Shown one piece after another: positions 39,878 through 50,583 of a DNA stretch of 53,352 nucleotides. The stretch covers positions 1 through 53,352 of the forward strand of contig JAISYO010000025.1 in NCBI GenBank assembly GCA_031269865.1. Reading direction: 5' to 3'. The notes under the pieces are model-generated. The model made no database searches. It saw nothing but the letters and a program-made list of their open reading frames with translations, and was not told the DNA's origin. The position numbers were made by a program, and so were the translations under genes. The stretch's first letter is position 1. Each line of letters starts with the position of its first letter. The stretch comes from Dysgonamonadaceae bacterium (GTDB lineage Bacteria > Bacteroidota > Bacteroidia > Bacteroidales > Dysgonomonadaceae).

Positions 39878-41410
39878 ATGAATGCAACAAAATTCAAAAA
39901 TTGGCTGAGTATCATCATAGTAGCAATACTTAGCTCGGCGATAACCCTTTATGGTTACAACTATTTTAACGGCAACAAAAACGTGTCTAAGCAGAGTAGT
40001 GCCTCAGGCGAAAGTTCGGGTGGCGAATACGGTGCTTCCTTCGATCAGGATAAAAACCTTCGTCTGACGAACCTGACAACCCCCGACGGATACCCCGATT
40101 TCACGGAAGCCGCCGCAAAATCAATCCACGGCGTGGTTCACGTAAAGACAAAAACCGTTAGACAAGGACAATACGTAAATCCCTTCGACTTCTTTTTTGG
40201 ATTTGGGGACAGGGGGGATTATGGCTACGGACAACCTCGCGAGCAAGTCGGGTTTGGTTCGGGCGTCATCATTTCCAAAGACGGGTATATCATTACCAAC
40301 AACCACGTGGTGGACAATGCAAACGAAGTTTCGGTAACGTTGAACGACGAGCGCGAATTTACCGCAAAAATTGTGGGCGCCGATCCTCAATCGGACATTG
40401 CCCTGCTGAAAATCGACAACAAAGATGATTTCCCCTACCTCACTTTCGGCAATTCCGACGATTTGAAGGTGGGCGAATGGGTGTTGGCGGTTGGCAACCC
40501 GTTTAACTTGACTTCCACGGTAACCGCCGGTATCGTGAGCGCGAAAAATCGCGACAACGTAGTCGGCAACGGCATACAATCCTTCATTCAAATTGATGCC
40601 GCCGTGAACCCCGGCAACAGCGGGGGGGCATTGGTAAACACCCGTGGCGAATTAGTCGGCATAAACACCGCCATCTATTCCCAAACCGGAAATTTTGCCG
40701 GATACGCTTTCGCCGTACCCATTTCCATCGCGGCGAAAGCCGCAACCGATTTGAAACAATACGGTAAGGTGCAACGCGCTATGCTTGGTATTTCGGTGGA
40801 AAACATTCAGGCGTTGGAACGAGAAAATCCCGAAAAAGCCAAGGAATTGGCGAAAATCAAAGGCGTAGTCATCAACGATTTTGCCGACAGAAGCTCTGCC
40901 AAAGCAGCCGGAATGGAAAAAGGCGACGTGATTAAATCCATCAACGACGAAACTATCAACAATTTCGCACAACTGCAAAGCCAACTGAGCCGTTATCGCC
41001 CCGGCGACAAAGTGAAAGTCGGCGTGGACAGGAACGGAAGCTCTAAAACCTTCACGGTGGAATTGAAGAACGATGAGGGAAACACCGAAATAACAAAATC
41101 TTCCGATTCCGTGAAATCCTTGGGGGCTAAGTTCAAGGAAATCCCTTCGGGCAAAAAACAGCAGTTGGGCATCAGCAGCGGCGTCGAGGTGGAAAGCGTG
41201 GAAAACAACGGGCTGTTCCACAAAAACGGAATCAATAAAGGTTTCATTGTTTTGCGAATCAACAACACCGCCGTGAACAGCGAAAGCGACGTTACCAACA
41301 TTGTGTCCGCCGTCAATCGTGGCAGTCAGGACAAAGTGGCGTTGGTAGCCGGATTCTATCCCCCTAACGGGCGCACGCAGTATATCGCCATTGATTTATC
41401 GAAGCAATAA
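39878..41410 (+). CDS. Do/HtrA family periplasmic serine protease with PDZ domains
   Basis: 'GFGSGVIISKDGYIITNNHVVDNA', 'AAVNPGNSGGALVNTRGELVGINTAI', two PDZ-like regions. Confidence 0.96.
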   Translation: MNATKFKNWLSIIIVAILSSAITLYGYNYFNGNKNVSKQSSASGESSGGEYGASFDQDKNLRLTNLTTPDGYPDFTEAAAKSIHGVVHVKTKTVRQGQYVNPFDFFFGFGDRGDYGYGQPREQVGFGSGVIISKDGYIITNNHVVDNANEVSVTLNDEREFTAKIVGADPQSDIALLKIDNKDDFPYLTFGNSDDLKVGEWVLAVGNPFNLTSTVTAGIVSAKNRDNVVGNGIQSFIQIDAAVNPGNSGGALVNTRGELVGINTAIYSQTGNFAGYAFAVPISIAAKAATDLKQYGKVQRAMLGISVENIQALERENPEKAKELAKIKGVVINDFADRSSAKAAGMEKGDVIKSINDETINNFAQLQSQLSRYRPGDKVKVGVDRNGSSKTFTVELKNDEGNTEITKSSDSVKSLGAKFKEIPSGKKQQLGISSGVEVESVENNGLFHKNGINKGFIVLRINNTAVNSESDVTNIVSAVNRGSQDKVALVAGFYPPNGRTQYIAIDLSKQ

Positions 41411-41619
41411 ACAAAAAAATAGGGGCGTTAATAATTATTAACAGTACTCGGATAACAAAAATACACTTTCGTGTGTTTGTAACGCAAAGGGTTCGGCAAT
41501 ATGTCGCATCCTTTGCTTTGCATTTATGGGGTTTGCAAATTTTTTTTTTCGTCCAAAAGAAAAAAATGATTATTTTTGCAGCCCGAAAAAAGAAGATTGT
41601 TAAAATGGAAGGATAATAA

Positions 41620-42480
41620 ATGAGACAATTAAAGATTACAAAATCTATAACTAATCGCGAAAGTGCCTCTTTGGATAAATACTTGCAGGAAATTGGACGC
41701 GAGGACCTCATTACCGTCGAGGAAGAGGTGGAATTGGCACAAGCCATAAAAAAAGGCGATCGCAAGGCTCTCGAAAAACTCACGAGGGCTAATTTGCGAT
41801 TTGTTGTGTCTGTCGCGAAACAATATCAAAACCAAGGGTTGAGCCTGCCCGACTTGATCAACGAAGGTAATTTGGGCTTGATCAAAGCCGCCGAGAAATT
41901 CGACGAAACCCGCGGGTTCAAATTCATCAGCTACGCCGTGTGGTGGATACGCCAATCCATTCTTCAAGCCTTGGCTGAACAATCGCGTATTGTGCGCTTG
42001 CCCTTGAATCAAGTTGGCTCGCTCAATAAAATAAGCAAGGCTTTCCAAAAATTCGAACAGGAAAACGAACGCCGTCCGTCTGCCGAAGAATTGGCGCAGG
42101 AACTCGATTTATCGGTGGACAAAGTAACCGACTCGCTCAAAGTGTCCGGACGGCACATTTCGATGGACGCGCCTTTTGTGGAAGGCGAGGACAACAGTTT
42201 GTTGGACGTGTTGGTAAACGACGACGCACCGATAGCCGACCGCACATTAATTAATGAGTCCTTGCAGAAAGAAATCGATCGCGCCCTTTCCACCTTGACT
42301 GAACGCGAAAGCGACATCATAAAAATGTTCTTCGGAATAGGCTATCAAGAGATGACATTAGAGGAAATCGGCGATAAATTCCAGCTCACACGTGAGCGCG
42401 TGCGCCAAATAAAAGAAAAGGCTATCCGGCGGCTCAGGCAGGATTCCCGAAGTAAACTCTTAAAAAGTTACTTGGGTTAA
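41620..42480 (+). CDS. rpoD: RNA polymerase primary sigma factor (RpoD/sigma70)
   Basis: '[49 protein letters not shown]', '[16 protein letters not shown]'; 286 aa, typical Bacteroidetes short sigma70. Confidence 0.96.
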   Translation: MRQLKITKSITNRESASLDKYLQEIGREDLITVEEEVELAQAIKKGDRKALEKLTRANLRFVVSVAKQYQNQGLSLPDLINEGNLGLIKAAEKFDETRGFKFISYAVWWIRQSILQALAEQSRIVRLPLNQVGSLNKISKAFQKFEQENERRPSAEELAQELDLSVDKVTDSLKVSGRHISMDAPFVEGEDNSLLDVLVNDDAPIADRTLINESLQKEIDRALSTLTERESDIIKMFFGIGYQEMTLEEIGDKFQLTRERVRQIKEKAIRRLRQDSRSKLLKSYLG

Positions 42481-42685
42481 AGGGCAAAAAGCCACTTTTT
42501 TTGTGAAAAAAATAAAAAAAAGTCCATAAAATGAGATTTTCGCGATTTTTTTTCAAAAAAATAATGGTTATACAAATTTAAGGTATATCTTTGTAAACTG
42601 AATCGAAAAAAGCATTTGGTTCAATGATAAATAGCGGTAATTAATTTTATCCCTATTTGAACTTTTGCCAACGATAGGCGTTTCT

Positions 42686-42716
42686 TAATGTAAGAGGAAA
42701 AATTTCTCTTACATTA
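42686..42716 (+). promoter_or_regulatory. Strong 5'-UTR stem-loop upstream of the OmpA-like gene
   Basis: TAATGTAAGAG (42686-42696) / CTCTTACATTA (42706-42716), 11-bp perfect stem, 62 nt before the ATG; no U-run. Confidence 0.7.
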
Positions 42717-42778
42717 TAAAATGAAATTTTAAAATTATCGAGTTATAAAAAAACAATGTTTAATTAGAATTTAAATTT

Positions 42779-43954
42779 ATGAAAAAGTTAAGTTTACTTT
42801 TTATGTTTGCTCTTGTTGCGTTTGGATTAAGCGCACAAGAAGTTCAGAATGTATCGAACGGTACAGTGTACCTGAGAGACAAAGCCAGCGATCATTGGTA
42901 TATCGGGCTTGGTGGCGGCACCAACCTTTATTTCACAAAAGCTGAAAACGATGCCAAGGCTTCTTATGGCGACCGTCTTGGATGGAATGGACAACTTGAA
43001 ATTGGCAGATGGCAATCTCCGATTTGGGGTGCTCGTTTTGTATTAGACGCAGGTTTAATCAAACACGTTATTAACCCCCTTCCCGCAAAACTTCAAGGGA
43101 ATGATCACAATTGGGGTTCATTTCATGTGGACTTGTTGTACAATTTTAGCAATGCCGTTGTGGGTTATAACCCCGACAGGGTATATAGCTTGATCCCTTA
43201 TGCAGGTGTGGGCTATGCTTACGGATTGGTTGATTGGAAAAAACCCAATGATGCTGCTGGTTCTTCTCTCTTTAAGAATCAAAATCAATCGCTCACGTGG
43301 AATGCAGGGTTGATTAACAACTTCCAATTGACCAAAAAATTCGGTCTTTTCATCGAATTGGGTGCAAGAGCACTTCAAGGAACATTTGATTGGACGGAAA
43401 ATACCGATTATGATTATGATTTCATGCTTACCGGTGTTGCAGGTCTTAAATTGGGACTTGGCGGAAAACAAGAATTTACCCCTGCCGAATTGATGGACTA
43501 CAACTTGATCAACGACTTGAACAGCCAAATCAACAGATTGCGTGCTGAAAACGCTGAATTGAGCAAACGTCCGGCTGGTTGCCCCGATTGCCCTGATGTT
43601 GTTGTTCCTCCTCCTGCTCCCGAAGAAAACGTTTACGTTCCTAACGTAGTGTTGTTCCGCATCAACTCGGCTACGATTGATAAGAATCAACAGATCAGCG
43701 TTTACAACACGGCTGAATACTTGAAAGCTAATCCTAACGCAACAGTTAAGATTATTGCTTATGCCGACAAGAAAACAGGTAGCCCGGCTTACAACCTTGC
43801 TCTTTCTGAAAAACGTGCCAAAGCCGTTGCCAAAGCTCTGACTGGCGAATACGGAATTGACAGCAGCCGCGTTTCAGTAGATTGGAAGGGTGACACCGAA
43901 CAACCTTACGCACAAAACGACTTTAACCGTGTAGCAATCTTCTTCGCTGAATAA
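42779..43954 (+). CDS. OmpA family outer membrane protein
   Basis: Signal peptide, beta-barrel N-terminus, Pro-rich linker, 'VVLFRINSATIDKNQQISVYNTAEYLKANPNATVKIIAYADKKTG'. Confidence 0.93.
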   Translation: MKKLSLLFMFALVAFGLSAQEVQNVSNGTVYLRDKASDHWYIGLGGGTNLYFTKAENDAKASYGDRLGWNGQLEIGRWQSPIWGARFVLDAGLIKHVINPLPAKLQGNDHNWGSFHVDLLYNFSNAVVGYNPDRVYSLIPYAGVGYAYGLVDWKKPNDAAGSSLFKNQNQSLTWNAGLINNFQLTKKFGLFIELGARALQGTFDWTENTDYDYDFMLTGVAGLKLGLGGKQEFTPAELMDYNLINDLNSQINRLRAENAELSKRPAGCPDCPDVVVPPPAPEENVYVPNVVLFRINSATIDKNQQISVYNTAEYLKANPNATVKIIAYADKKTGSPAYNLALSEKRAKAVAKALTGEYGIDSSRVSVDWKGDTEQPYAQNDFNRVAIFFAE

Positions 43955-43976
43955 GATTCATTCGGAAATCATTAAA

Positions 43977-44010
43977 TAAAAAAAGCATCCCGATTTGGGG
44001 TGCTTTTTTT
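43977..44010 (+). terminator. ompA-like gene terminator
   Basis: AAAAAGCATCCC-gattt-GGGGTGCTTTTT. Confidence 0.8.
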
Positions 44011-44055
44011 GTGTTTATCCTTTACGTAGAGGCGAAAAGGAAAATGCCTTTAAAT

Positions 44056-46521
44056 CTATTCTTTCACATAAATTTTCTTCACGCGGGGTGATACGGAAGT
44101 GAGGATTTCATAAGGAATAGTCCCGATATTTTTCGCCAAATCAATGACGGACAATTGTTCCCCGAAGATGATCGCTTCGTCCCCTTCGCCGGCTTCTATA
44201 TCGGTAACGTCTATCATACACAAATCCATACAGACATTGCCCACAATCGGGGCAAACTTCCCATTGATAAGCACCTGCCCTTTCCTGTTGCCAAATTGAC
44301 GATCCAAGCCATCGGCGTAACCGATGCGGATAGTCGCTATCCGCGCGTCTTTGTCCAATTCTTCTTTGCGTCCGTAACCCACGGTTTCCCTGCGCGGGAC
44401 TTCCTTTATCTGTAAGATGGTTGTTTTCAGCGTACAGACATTTTTCAAACCGCTCAATCCGCTGGCGCTTACCCCATACAACCCGATACCCAAACGCACC
44501 ATATCCAATTGATCGTTCGGGAAACGCTCTATTCCGGCAGAATTGAGGATATGCTTGTAGATGGGATACGCCACGCCACGCTCTATTTCAGTCGCCGTTT
44601 TTTTGAGCGACTCTATTTGTTTTTCGGTAAAATCATCGAAAATCCAACTTTCACTCGCCGCCAAATGCGAGAAAACCGACTTAACCCTCAGTCCTTTCTG
44701 CGATTGCAGAACGCCAATCAATTCCCCTATCTGCTGAGGCAAAAAGCCAAGGCGGTGCATTCCCGTATCTATTTTCAGGTGGACGGGATAATTGGTAACG
44801 CCGTGCCTTTCAGCCTCTTTGATAAAAGCATCGAGTATCCGAAAATTATACACTTCGGGTTCTAAATCGTTGGTGTACAATTCTTCAAAGGCATTTACTT
44901 CGGGGTTGAGCACAATAATCGGCAGGGTTATGCCCTGCATTCGCAAACTTATGCCCTCCTCGGCGACAGCCACCGCCAAATAATCGCAGCGATGATATTG
45001 CAACGTCTTGGCAATTTCGTCGGCGCCCCCACCGTAAGCATTGGCTTTTACCATACAAATGAGCTTGACTTCGGGGGACAGCTTCGATTTGTAGAAATTA
45101 AAATTGTGAACCACCGCGTCCAAATCCACTTCCAAAACCGTTTCGTGCGTGCGTTCCTCGATCAAGGCGTTGATGCGCTCGAAATTGAATTTGCGTGCGC
45201 CTTTCAGCAAAATTAGTTCGTTGCGGAACAATTTCCATCGGTTGGACGCAATGAAATCGTCGGTGGACGGGTAAAATTCCTTTTCGATATTGAAAACCCC
45301 GGCATATTCCATTATGTCTGCCCCGATGCCGATAATTTTTTCCACGCCGCTTTCCTCCACCATTTCAGCCACTTTTTTGTAAAGTAGTTTGGGCATCAAT
45401 CCGGTTTGTAAAATATCGGAAAGAATCAGCACTTTTTTCAAAGACGAAGAAATTCTGCGTTGCTCTTGGAAATCGAGGGCGATTTTTATGGAATTGAAAT
45501 CGGAATTGTAGGAATCGTTGATGATAATGCAGTCCTTTTTCCCTTTCAGCACATCGAGGCGCATAGCCACCGACTCCAATTTCATCATTCGTTCCGAAAT
45601 CCCTTTTGGCAGGTAGTGAAGGTAGAGCATTGTCGCCAAGCAAGTTATGGCGTTTTCCACCGATGCATTGTCGGTAAACGGGATTTCGATGCTGCTGTCG
45701 ATTTGCAAGAATGAATAATGGACGAGGGACGAATTGTTTTTCTGCTCAATTTTTGAGATGAACAACGGTGCATCCCTGCGCCGTTTAGACCACGAAAATG
45801 TTTTTTGCGAAAGAATCATTTGTTCCATACATTGGCTGGCGATTTCATCGTCTTCGTTAAAGATGATGATGTCGCAATTGGCAAACAACTCCAACTTTTC
45901 CATACCTTTTTGCTGTATGGACGTGAAATTTTCCTGATGCGCCTCGCCCAACTTGGTTAAAATGCCGATTGTGGGACGAATGACGGGTTCCAATTTATCC
46001 ATTTCGTCGGGCATAGAGATGCCTGCTTCGAAAATTCCGAGCGTGGCAGTCTCGTCGAGTTGCCAAACCGAAAGCGGCACGCCTATTTGCGAATTGTAAC
46101 TGCGGGGCGAGCGGACAATGTTGAAATCGTCCTGCAACAATTGGTAAAGCCATTCTTTCACAATGGTTTTGCCGTTGCTCCCCGTTATGCCGATGACTGG
46201 GATATTGAAATGGGAACGGTGGAAAGCCGACAGTTTTTGCAAAGCCGACAAGGTACTTTTCACTACCAAAAAATTGGCGCCGGCATATTGATTCCATTCC
46301 GGTAAAGTTTTTTCCACCACGAAATTGCGGACTCCTGCCCCGAAGAGGCTTGGGACGAAGGCATGGGCATCGTTGTTCTTTGTTTTCAAGGCAAAGAAAA
46401 GCGTTTTATCCGGGTTTGTCAGTTTCCGGCTGTCGGTAAGAAGGATCGAAATATCCATCTCGTTTATTTTCGAAACGGTGGCGCCGACTACTCTGGCTAT
46501 TTCTGATATTTTATATTGCAT
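44056..46521 (-). CDS. Bifunctional MurF / alanine racemase
   Basis: N-terminal MurF ('VIGITGSNGKTIVKEWLYQLL') fused to C-terminal Alr ('VKANAYGGGADEIAKTL', 'HLKIDTGMHRLGF'); 821 aa. Confidence 0.95.
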   Translation of the reverse strand: MQYKISEIARVVGATVSKINEMDISILLTDSRKLTNPDKTLFFALKTKNNDAHAFVPSLFGAGVRNFVVEKTLPEWNQYAGANFLVVKSTLSALQKLSAFHRSHFNIPVIGITGSNGKTIVKEWLYQLLQDDFNIVRSPRSYNSQIGVPLSVWQLDETATLGIFEAGISMPDEMDKLEPVIRPTIGILTKLGEAHQENFTSIQQKGMEKLELFANCDIIIFNEDDEIASQCMEQMILSQKTFSWSKRRRDAPLFISKIEQKNNSSLVHYSFLQIDSSIEIPFTDNASVENAITCLATMLYLHYLPKGISERMMKLESVAMRLDVLKGKKDCIIINDSYNSDFNSIKIALDFQEQRRISSSLKKVLILSDILQTGLMPKLLYKKVAEMVEESGVEKIIGIGADIMEYAGVFNIEKEFYPSTDDFIASNRWKLFRNELILLKGARKFNFERINALIEERTHETVLEVDLDAVVHNFNFYKSKLSPEVKLICMVKANAYGGGADEIAKTLQYHRCDYLAVAVAEEGISLRMQGITLPIIVLNPEVNAFEELYTNDLEPEVYNFRILDAFIKEAERHGVTNYPVHLKIDTGMHRLGFLPQQIGELIGVLQSQKGLRVKSVFSHLAASESWIFDDFTEKQIESLKKTATEIERGVAYPIYKHILNSAGIERFPNDQLDMVRLGIGLYGVSASGLSGLKNVCTLKTTILQIKEVPRRETVGYGRKEELDKDARIATIRIGYADGLDRQFGNRKGQVLINGKFAPIVGNVCMDLCMIDVTDIEAGEGDEAIIFGEQLSVIDLAKNIGTIPYEILTSVSPRVKKIYVKE

Positions 46522-46527
46522 AGTGAT

Positions 46528-47523
46528 TCAACGAGTTTCAAGTAAATGGTTGGCGTGCTCTATTTCTTGCGAGCAAGGTATATTCGGGTGTTTCGCCGCA
46601 AAATTTTCCAAACTTGCTATCGTTTGAAGCAGAAAATCGCGGTATTCCGCGCCCTCTGTATTCCGCGGGCGATGCGTCAGTGCGCGGTGGATTTTTTGCC
46701 ATTCGGCGATTGTTTTTTGTGTTTCGTCGGAAAAATAGGTTTCGCCGAGCCGTTCCCAAAGATACGCGACGGCTGTATCGGAAGGGTGCGTCATATCTTC
46801 GGCATAGAAACGATAGTCACGCAATTCGTCCATCACGATTTCGTAGGCAGGAAAATAATGGACACAGTCCCTAAATTCCGATTGCAACGTGTCAATGGCA
46901 AGGTGCAGAATGGATTTGCTCACTTGGTTTTCGTGCGCCCCGTCCTTCCAATGTCGTATGGGGCTGACGGTAAAAATAATTTTTATCTTCGGGTTGAGTA
47001 GCAACAAGCGACGAATGAGCCGCGTCCACACACCCGCAATGTCATCAACCGCCAATCGCGAACGGGAGAAGGTTGTTTCGGGAAATTTGTGGCAGTTCCC
47101 GACGATTTCCCCCGATTGCGCCAAGCGATAGACAAACGCCGTGCCAAAAGTGAACAGGAAAACATTCGTCTGTCCAATTTCTTCTGCGGCAGTCGAAAAC
47201 CGCCGGGAAACCGTCGAGAGACATTCCTCTTTCGTTTCCGCAGAAAAAGAGCCATGGTGCAAAAAGCTATGGAACAATCCGTTACGAAAAACCAACTCGT
47301 TTTCCGTGAAAACTTCCTTGTTCAAAATGCGGTTCATCGCAACAGATATTGACAAGGGGTTATAGAGGATTCCAAACGGATTCACATCGGCACGGAACTT
47401 GTTTTCAACCAACAAGTTGCCGATATTTTCCGAAAAGCACGAGCCGAAAAGCATCATTCGCGTATCGTAACCGATGGCGAAAGTTGATTTTGGTATGGAT
47501 ATGTAGGTTCTGAAATCCATCAT
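46528..47523 (-). CDS. GSCFA domain protein
   Basis: 'MLFGSCFSENIGNLL' and 'TVSPIRHWKDGAHENQVSKSIL'. Confidence 0.9.
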   Translation of the reverse strand: MMDFRTYISIPKSTFAIGYDTRMMLFGSCFSENIGNLLVENKFRADVNPFGILYNPLSISVAMNRILNKEVFTENELVFRNGLFHSFLHHGSFSAETKEECLSTVSRRFSTAAEEIGQTNVFLFTFGTAFVYRLAQSGEIVGNCHKFPETTFSRSRLAVDDIAGVWTRLIRRLLLLNPKIKIIFTVSPIRHWKDGAHENQVSKSILHLAIDTLQSEFRDCVHYFPAYEIVMDELRDYRFYAEDMTHPSDTAVAYLWERLGETYFSDETQKTIAEWQKIHRALTHRPRNTEGAEYRDFLLQTIASLENFAAKHPNIPCSQEIEHANHLLETR

Positions 47524-47551
47524 TCGCTATTTTTTCCCACAAATTTAGCAT

Positions 47552-47586
47552 AAAAAAACCGGATAAGAAAGTCTTACCCGGTTTTC
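47552..47586 (-). terminator. mdh terminator
   Basis: AAAACCGGATAAG-aaagt-CTTACCCGGTTTT. Confidence 0.7.
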
Positions 47587-47602
47587 AATATGGATTTTAA
47601 TT

Positions 47603-48601
47603 TTACAAGTTCGGATTGACGGTGTTCCATTTGTCGATCGCAGGGATAATGCCCATTCCGATAACCTCATCGCGAAGTGTAGTCAGGTGGGAATAGCTCT
47701 GTTTCAACTCGGCTAATTCTTCGGGCGTCCCTTTTATTTCGCCAAAAGAAACGCCATTTTTGTCGATGCTCGTTTCCATCGCCATCATAATGTGTCCGAA
47801 ACCTTGTCCGTTTACGTAACAACCTGCGGGCCAACGGAATTTTTCGCCACCCATCGCGGCGCGAATCATCTCAACCGAGACGTAGGCGGGGCTTTGGAAG
47901 GACGAGCGTCCGCGCAGTTTGATGATAATCGCGCCACCTTTGGTTACGCGAACTTTCAAATCAGCCCAAGCCTCATTCGTCAGCGCGGGCGTTCCGATAA
48001 AATCAGTCAGCGGTTTGCCATCGACTTTCGCGGTGGAAGCAAAAACAGCCATTTGTTCGCCGTGTCCGCCGTAAGTGCGGGTATTGGTTACTTTGCTTTG
48101 TTCGATGCCGAAATGTTTTGCCAATTCGCTTTGCAAACGGGTGCTGTCCAACGCCGCCAAAGTGGTTACCTGCGAAGGTTTCAAACCCGAATAAATCAGC
48201 GCCACCAAACCCGTGATGTCAGCCGGGTTGAAAATAATGGTAATGTGCTTCAAATCGGGGCAGTAAGCCTTGATGTCTTTTCCGAGTTGGGCTGCGATTT
48301 CGGCGTTGCCTTTGAGAAGATCCTCGCGAGTCATACCGTCTTTGCGAGGCGCACCGCCCGATGAAATCATGTATTTCGTTCCGGTAAACGCTTCTTTCAC
48401 GTCGGTAGAGAAAGTGAAATTGATTCCTTCGAAACCGCAATGGCGCATTTCTTCAACAACGCCTTCCAATCCGAGCGCAAACGGATCGTACAAACAAATG
48501 TTGGGCGTTAATTTCATCATGGCGGCAGTCTGCGCCATGTTTGAACCAATCATTCCGGCTGCGCCGACAATGGTCAATTTGTCATTAGTTAAAAAGCTCA
48601 T
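47603..48601 (-). CDS. mdh: Malate dehydrogenase
   Basis: 'LTIVGAAGMIGSNMAQTAAMM', 'TRTYGGHGEQMAVFAS'. Confidence 0.9.
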   Translation of the reverse strand: MSFLTNDKLTIVGAAGMIGSNMAQTAAMMKLTPNICLYDPFALGLEGVVEEMRHCGFEGINFTFSTDVKEAFTGTKYMISSGGAPRKDGMTREDLLKGNAEIAAQLGKDIKAYCPDLKHITIIFNPADITGLVALIYSGLKPSQVTTLAALDSTRLQSELAKHFGIEQSKVTNTRTYGGHGEQMAVFASTAKVDGKPLTDFIGTPALTNEAWADLKVRVTKGGAIIIKLRGRSSFQSPAYVSVEMIRAAMGGEKFRWPAGCYVNGQGFGHIMMAMETSIDKNGVSFGEIKGTPEELAELKQSYSHLTTLRDEVIGMGIIPAIDKWNTVNPNL

Positions 48602-48847
48602 ATTGTATTTATTAATATAAATTTGAATTTCATTCTAAACGTCCCCAAAAGTACAAAATGTTATCGAAACCGCCCAATATCAGCCTCAAATAATCTCTTA
48701 AAAAAAGACAAATAAACCGAAAGAGGCGTGTTTTTTCCAAACAATTCACTTTTTGTTTTTGGGAAACAGGCATTATCCTTTCGTATTTCAAGAAAAAGCG
48801 TTAATTTTGATGCCTCTAAAAATTAAATCATAAAAACAACAAATAAA

Positions 48848-50506
48848 ATGAGAAAAAGCGCATTACAAATTGAGAGAGCGGATTATACACCCAAGATGCC
48901 CGAAGTGCTGAAAGGCAACGTGCAAGTAAAAGAAGGCGCCGCCACCAAATCGGTCAGCGACGAAGCTGAAATCGCGAAACTTTTCCCCAATACTTACGGT
49001 ATGCCTTCGCTCGCGTTCGAGGAATCGAAGGGCGGAATGGGGTTGAAACAGCCCATCAACGTGGGCGTGATTCTTTCGGGCGGACAAGCACCCGGCGGAC
49101 ACAACGTGATCGCCGGGATTTTCGACGGCATCAAACGCCTGCATTCCGACAGCCGCCTCTACGGGTTTATCCTCGGTCCCGGAGGATTGGTAAATCACGA
49201 GTACAAAGAGCTGACTTCCAATATCATCGACGAATACCGCAACACGGGCGGTTTCGATATCATTGGTTCAGGGCGCACGAAGCTCGAAACCAAAGAGCAA
49301 TTCGACAAGGGATTGGAAATCCTCAAAAAATTGAACATATCCGCCTTAGTCATCATCGGCGGGGACGATTCCAACACCAACGCTTGTGTGCTTGCCGAAT
49401 ACTACGCCGCCATCAACGCCGGGGTGCAAGTCATCGGCTGCCCGAAAACCATCGACGGCGACTTGAAAAACGAACAGATTGAAACCTCTTTCGGGTTCGA
49501 CACCGCCTGTAAAACCTATTCCGAAGTCATCGGCAATATCCAGCGCGACTGCAATTCGGCACGCAAGTATTGGCATTTCATCAAGTTGATGGGGCGTTCC
49601 GCCTCGCACATCGCGTTGGAATGCGCCTTGCAGACACAACCAAACATCTGCATCGTGTCCGAAGAGGTGGAAGCCAAACAGCAGTCGCTCGACGACATCA
49701 TCAACGACATTGCCACCATCGTTGCCAAACGTTCCGCCGAAGGCTTCGATTTCGGCACGGTGCTGATTCCCGAAGGCTTGATTGAATTTATCCCGGCGAT
49801 GAAAAATTTGATTGCCGAACTCAACGATTTCCTTGCGCGGTACGACACTGAATTTAAAATGATTAAGAAAAGCGAACAGCGTAGCTACATCATCAGCAAG
49901 TTGAACGAAAAAAATTCCGCGCTCTACGCCAGCCTGCCCGAAACGGTTGCCCGTCAGCTCACGCTCGATCGCGATCCGCACGGAAACGTACAGGTATCGC
50001 TCATCGAAACCGAAAAACTCTTGGCGGAAATGGTAAAAAACCGCCTCGACGAATGGAAGAAAGCGAAAAAATACAACGGCAAATTCTCTACGCTAACCCA
50101 CTTTTTCGGTTACGAAGGACGTTGCGCTGCCCCGTCGAACTACGATTCCGATTATTGCTACTCCTTGGGCTACACCGCCTCGATGCTGATCGCCGCCGGA
50201 AAAACGGGCTATATGTCGTCGGTGCGCAACACCACCGCGCCCGCAAGCGAATGGATTGCCGGGGGGATACCCATTACAATGATGATGAATATGGAACGTC
50301 GCCACGGCGAAATGAAACCCGTTATACAGAAGGCTTTGGTAAAATTAGACGGCGCACCCTTCAAGCATTTTGCCGCCCACCGCGAAGAATGGGCGTTTGA
50401 GACGGCATACGTCTATCCGGGTCCGATTCAATACTTCGGTCCCTCGTCGGTTTGCGACTTGCCGAGTATGACGTTGCAATTGGAACAGAAAGGGAAATTA
50501 CAGTAA
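48848..50506 (+). CDS. pfp: Diphosphate--fructose-6-phosphate 1-phosphotransferase
   Basis: 552 aa 'GVILSGGQAPGGHNVIAGIFDGIK', 'IIGGDDSNTNACVLAEYYA', 'GCPKTIDGDLKN'. Confidence 0.96.
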   Translation: MRKSALQIERADYTPKMPEVLKGNVQVKEGAATKSVSDEAEIAKLFPNTYGMPSLAFEESKGGMGLKQPINVGVILSGGQAPGGHNVIAGIFDGIKRLHSDSRLYGFILGPGGLVNHEYKELTSNIIDEYRNTGGFDIIGSGRTKLETKEQFDKGLEILKKLNISALVIIGGDDSNTNACVLAEYYAAINAGVQVIGCPKTIDGDLKNEQIETSFGFDTACKTYSEVIGNIQRDCNSARKYWHFIKLMGRSASHIALECALQTQPNICIVSEEVEAKQQSLDDIINDIATIVAKRSAEGFDFGTVLIPEGLIEFIPAMKNLIAELNDFLARYDTEFKMIKKSEQRSYIISKLNEKNSALYASLPETVARQLTLDRDPHGNVQVSLIETEKLLAEMVKNRLDEWKKAKKYNGKFSTLTHFFGYEGRCAAPSNYDSDYCYSLGYTASMLIAAGKTGYMSSVRNTTAPASEWIAGGIPITMMMNMERRHGEMKPVIQKALVKLDGAPFKHFAAHREEWAFETAYVYPGPIQYFGPSSVCDLPSMTLQLEQKGKLQ

Positions 50507-50520
50507 ATTTACGAGGAATA

Positions 50521-50566
50521 AAAAAAGAGAAACCCGAAGTCCTGAAACTTCGGGTTTCTCTTTTTT
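50521..50566. terminator. Bidirectional terminator between pfp and dps
   Basis: 20-bp perfect stem AAAAAAGAGAAACCCGAAGT / ACTTCGGGTTTCTCTTTTTT. Confidence 0.9.
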
Positions 50567-50583
50567 ACCGTTCGTTTACCGCC

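Noticed and set aside
44056-46521. MurF-Alr fusion as a novel enzyme
   Set aside because: This fusion is well known in Bacteroidetes.
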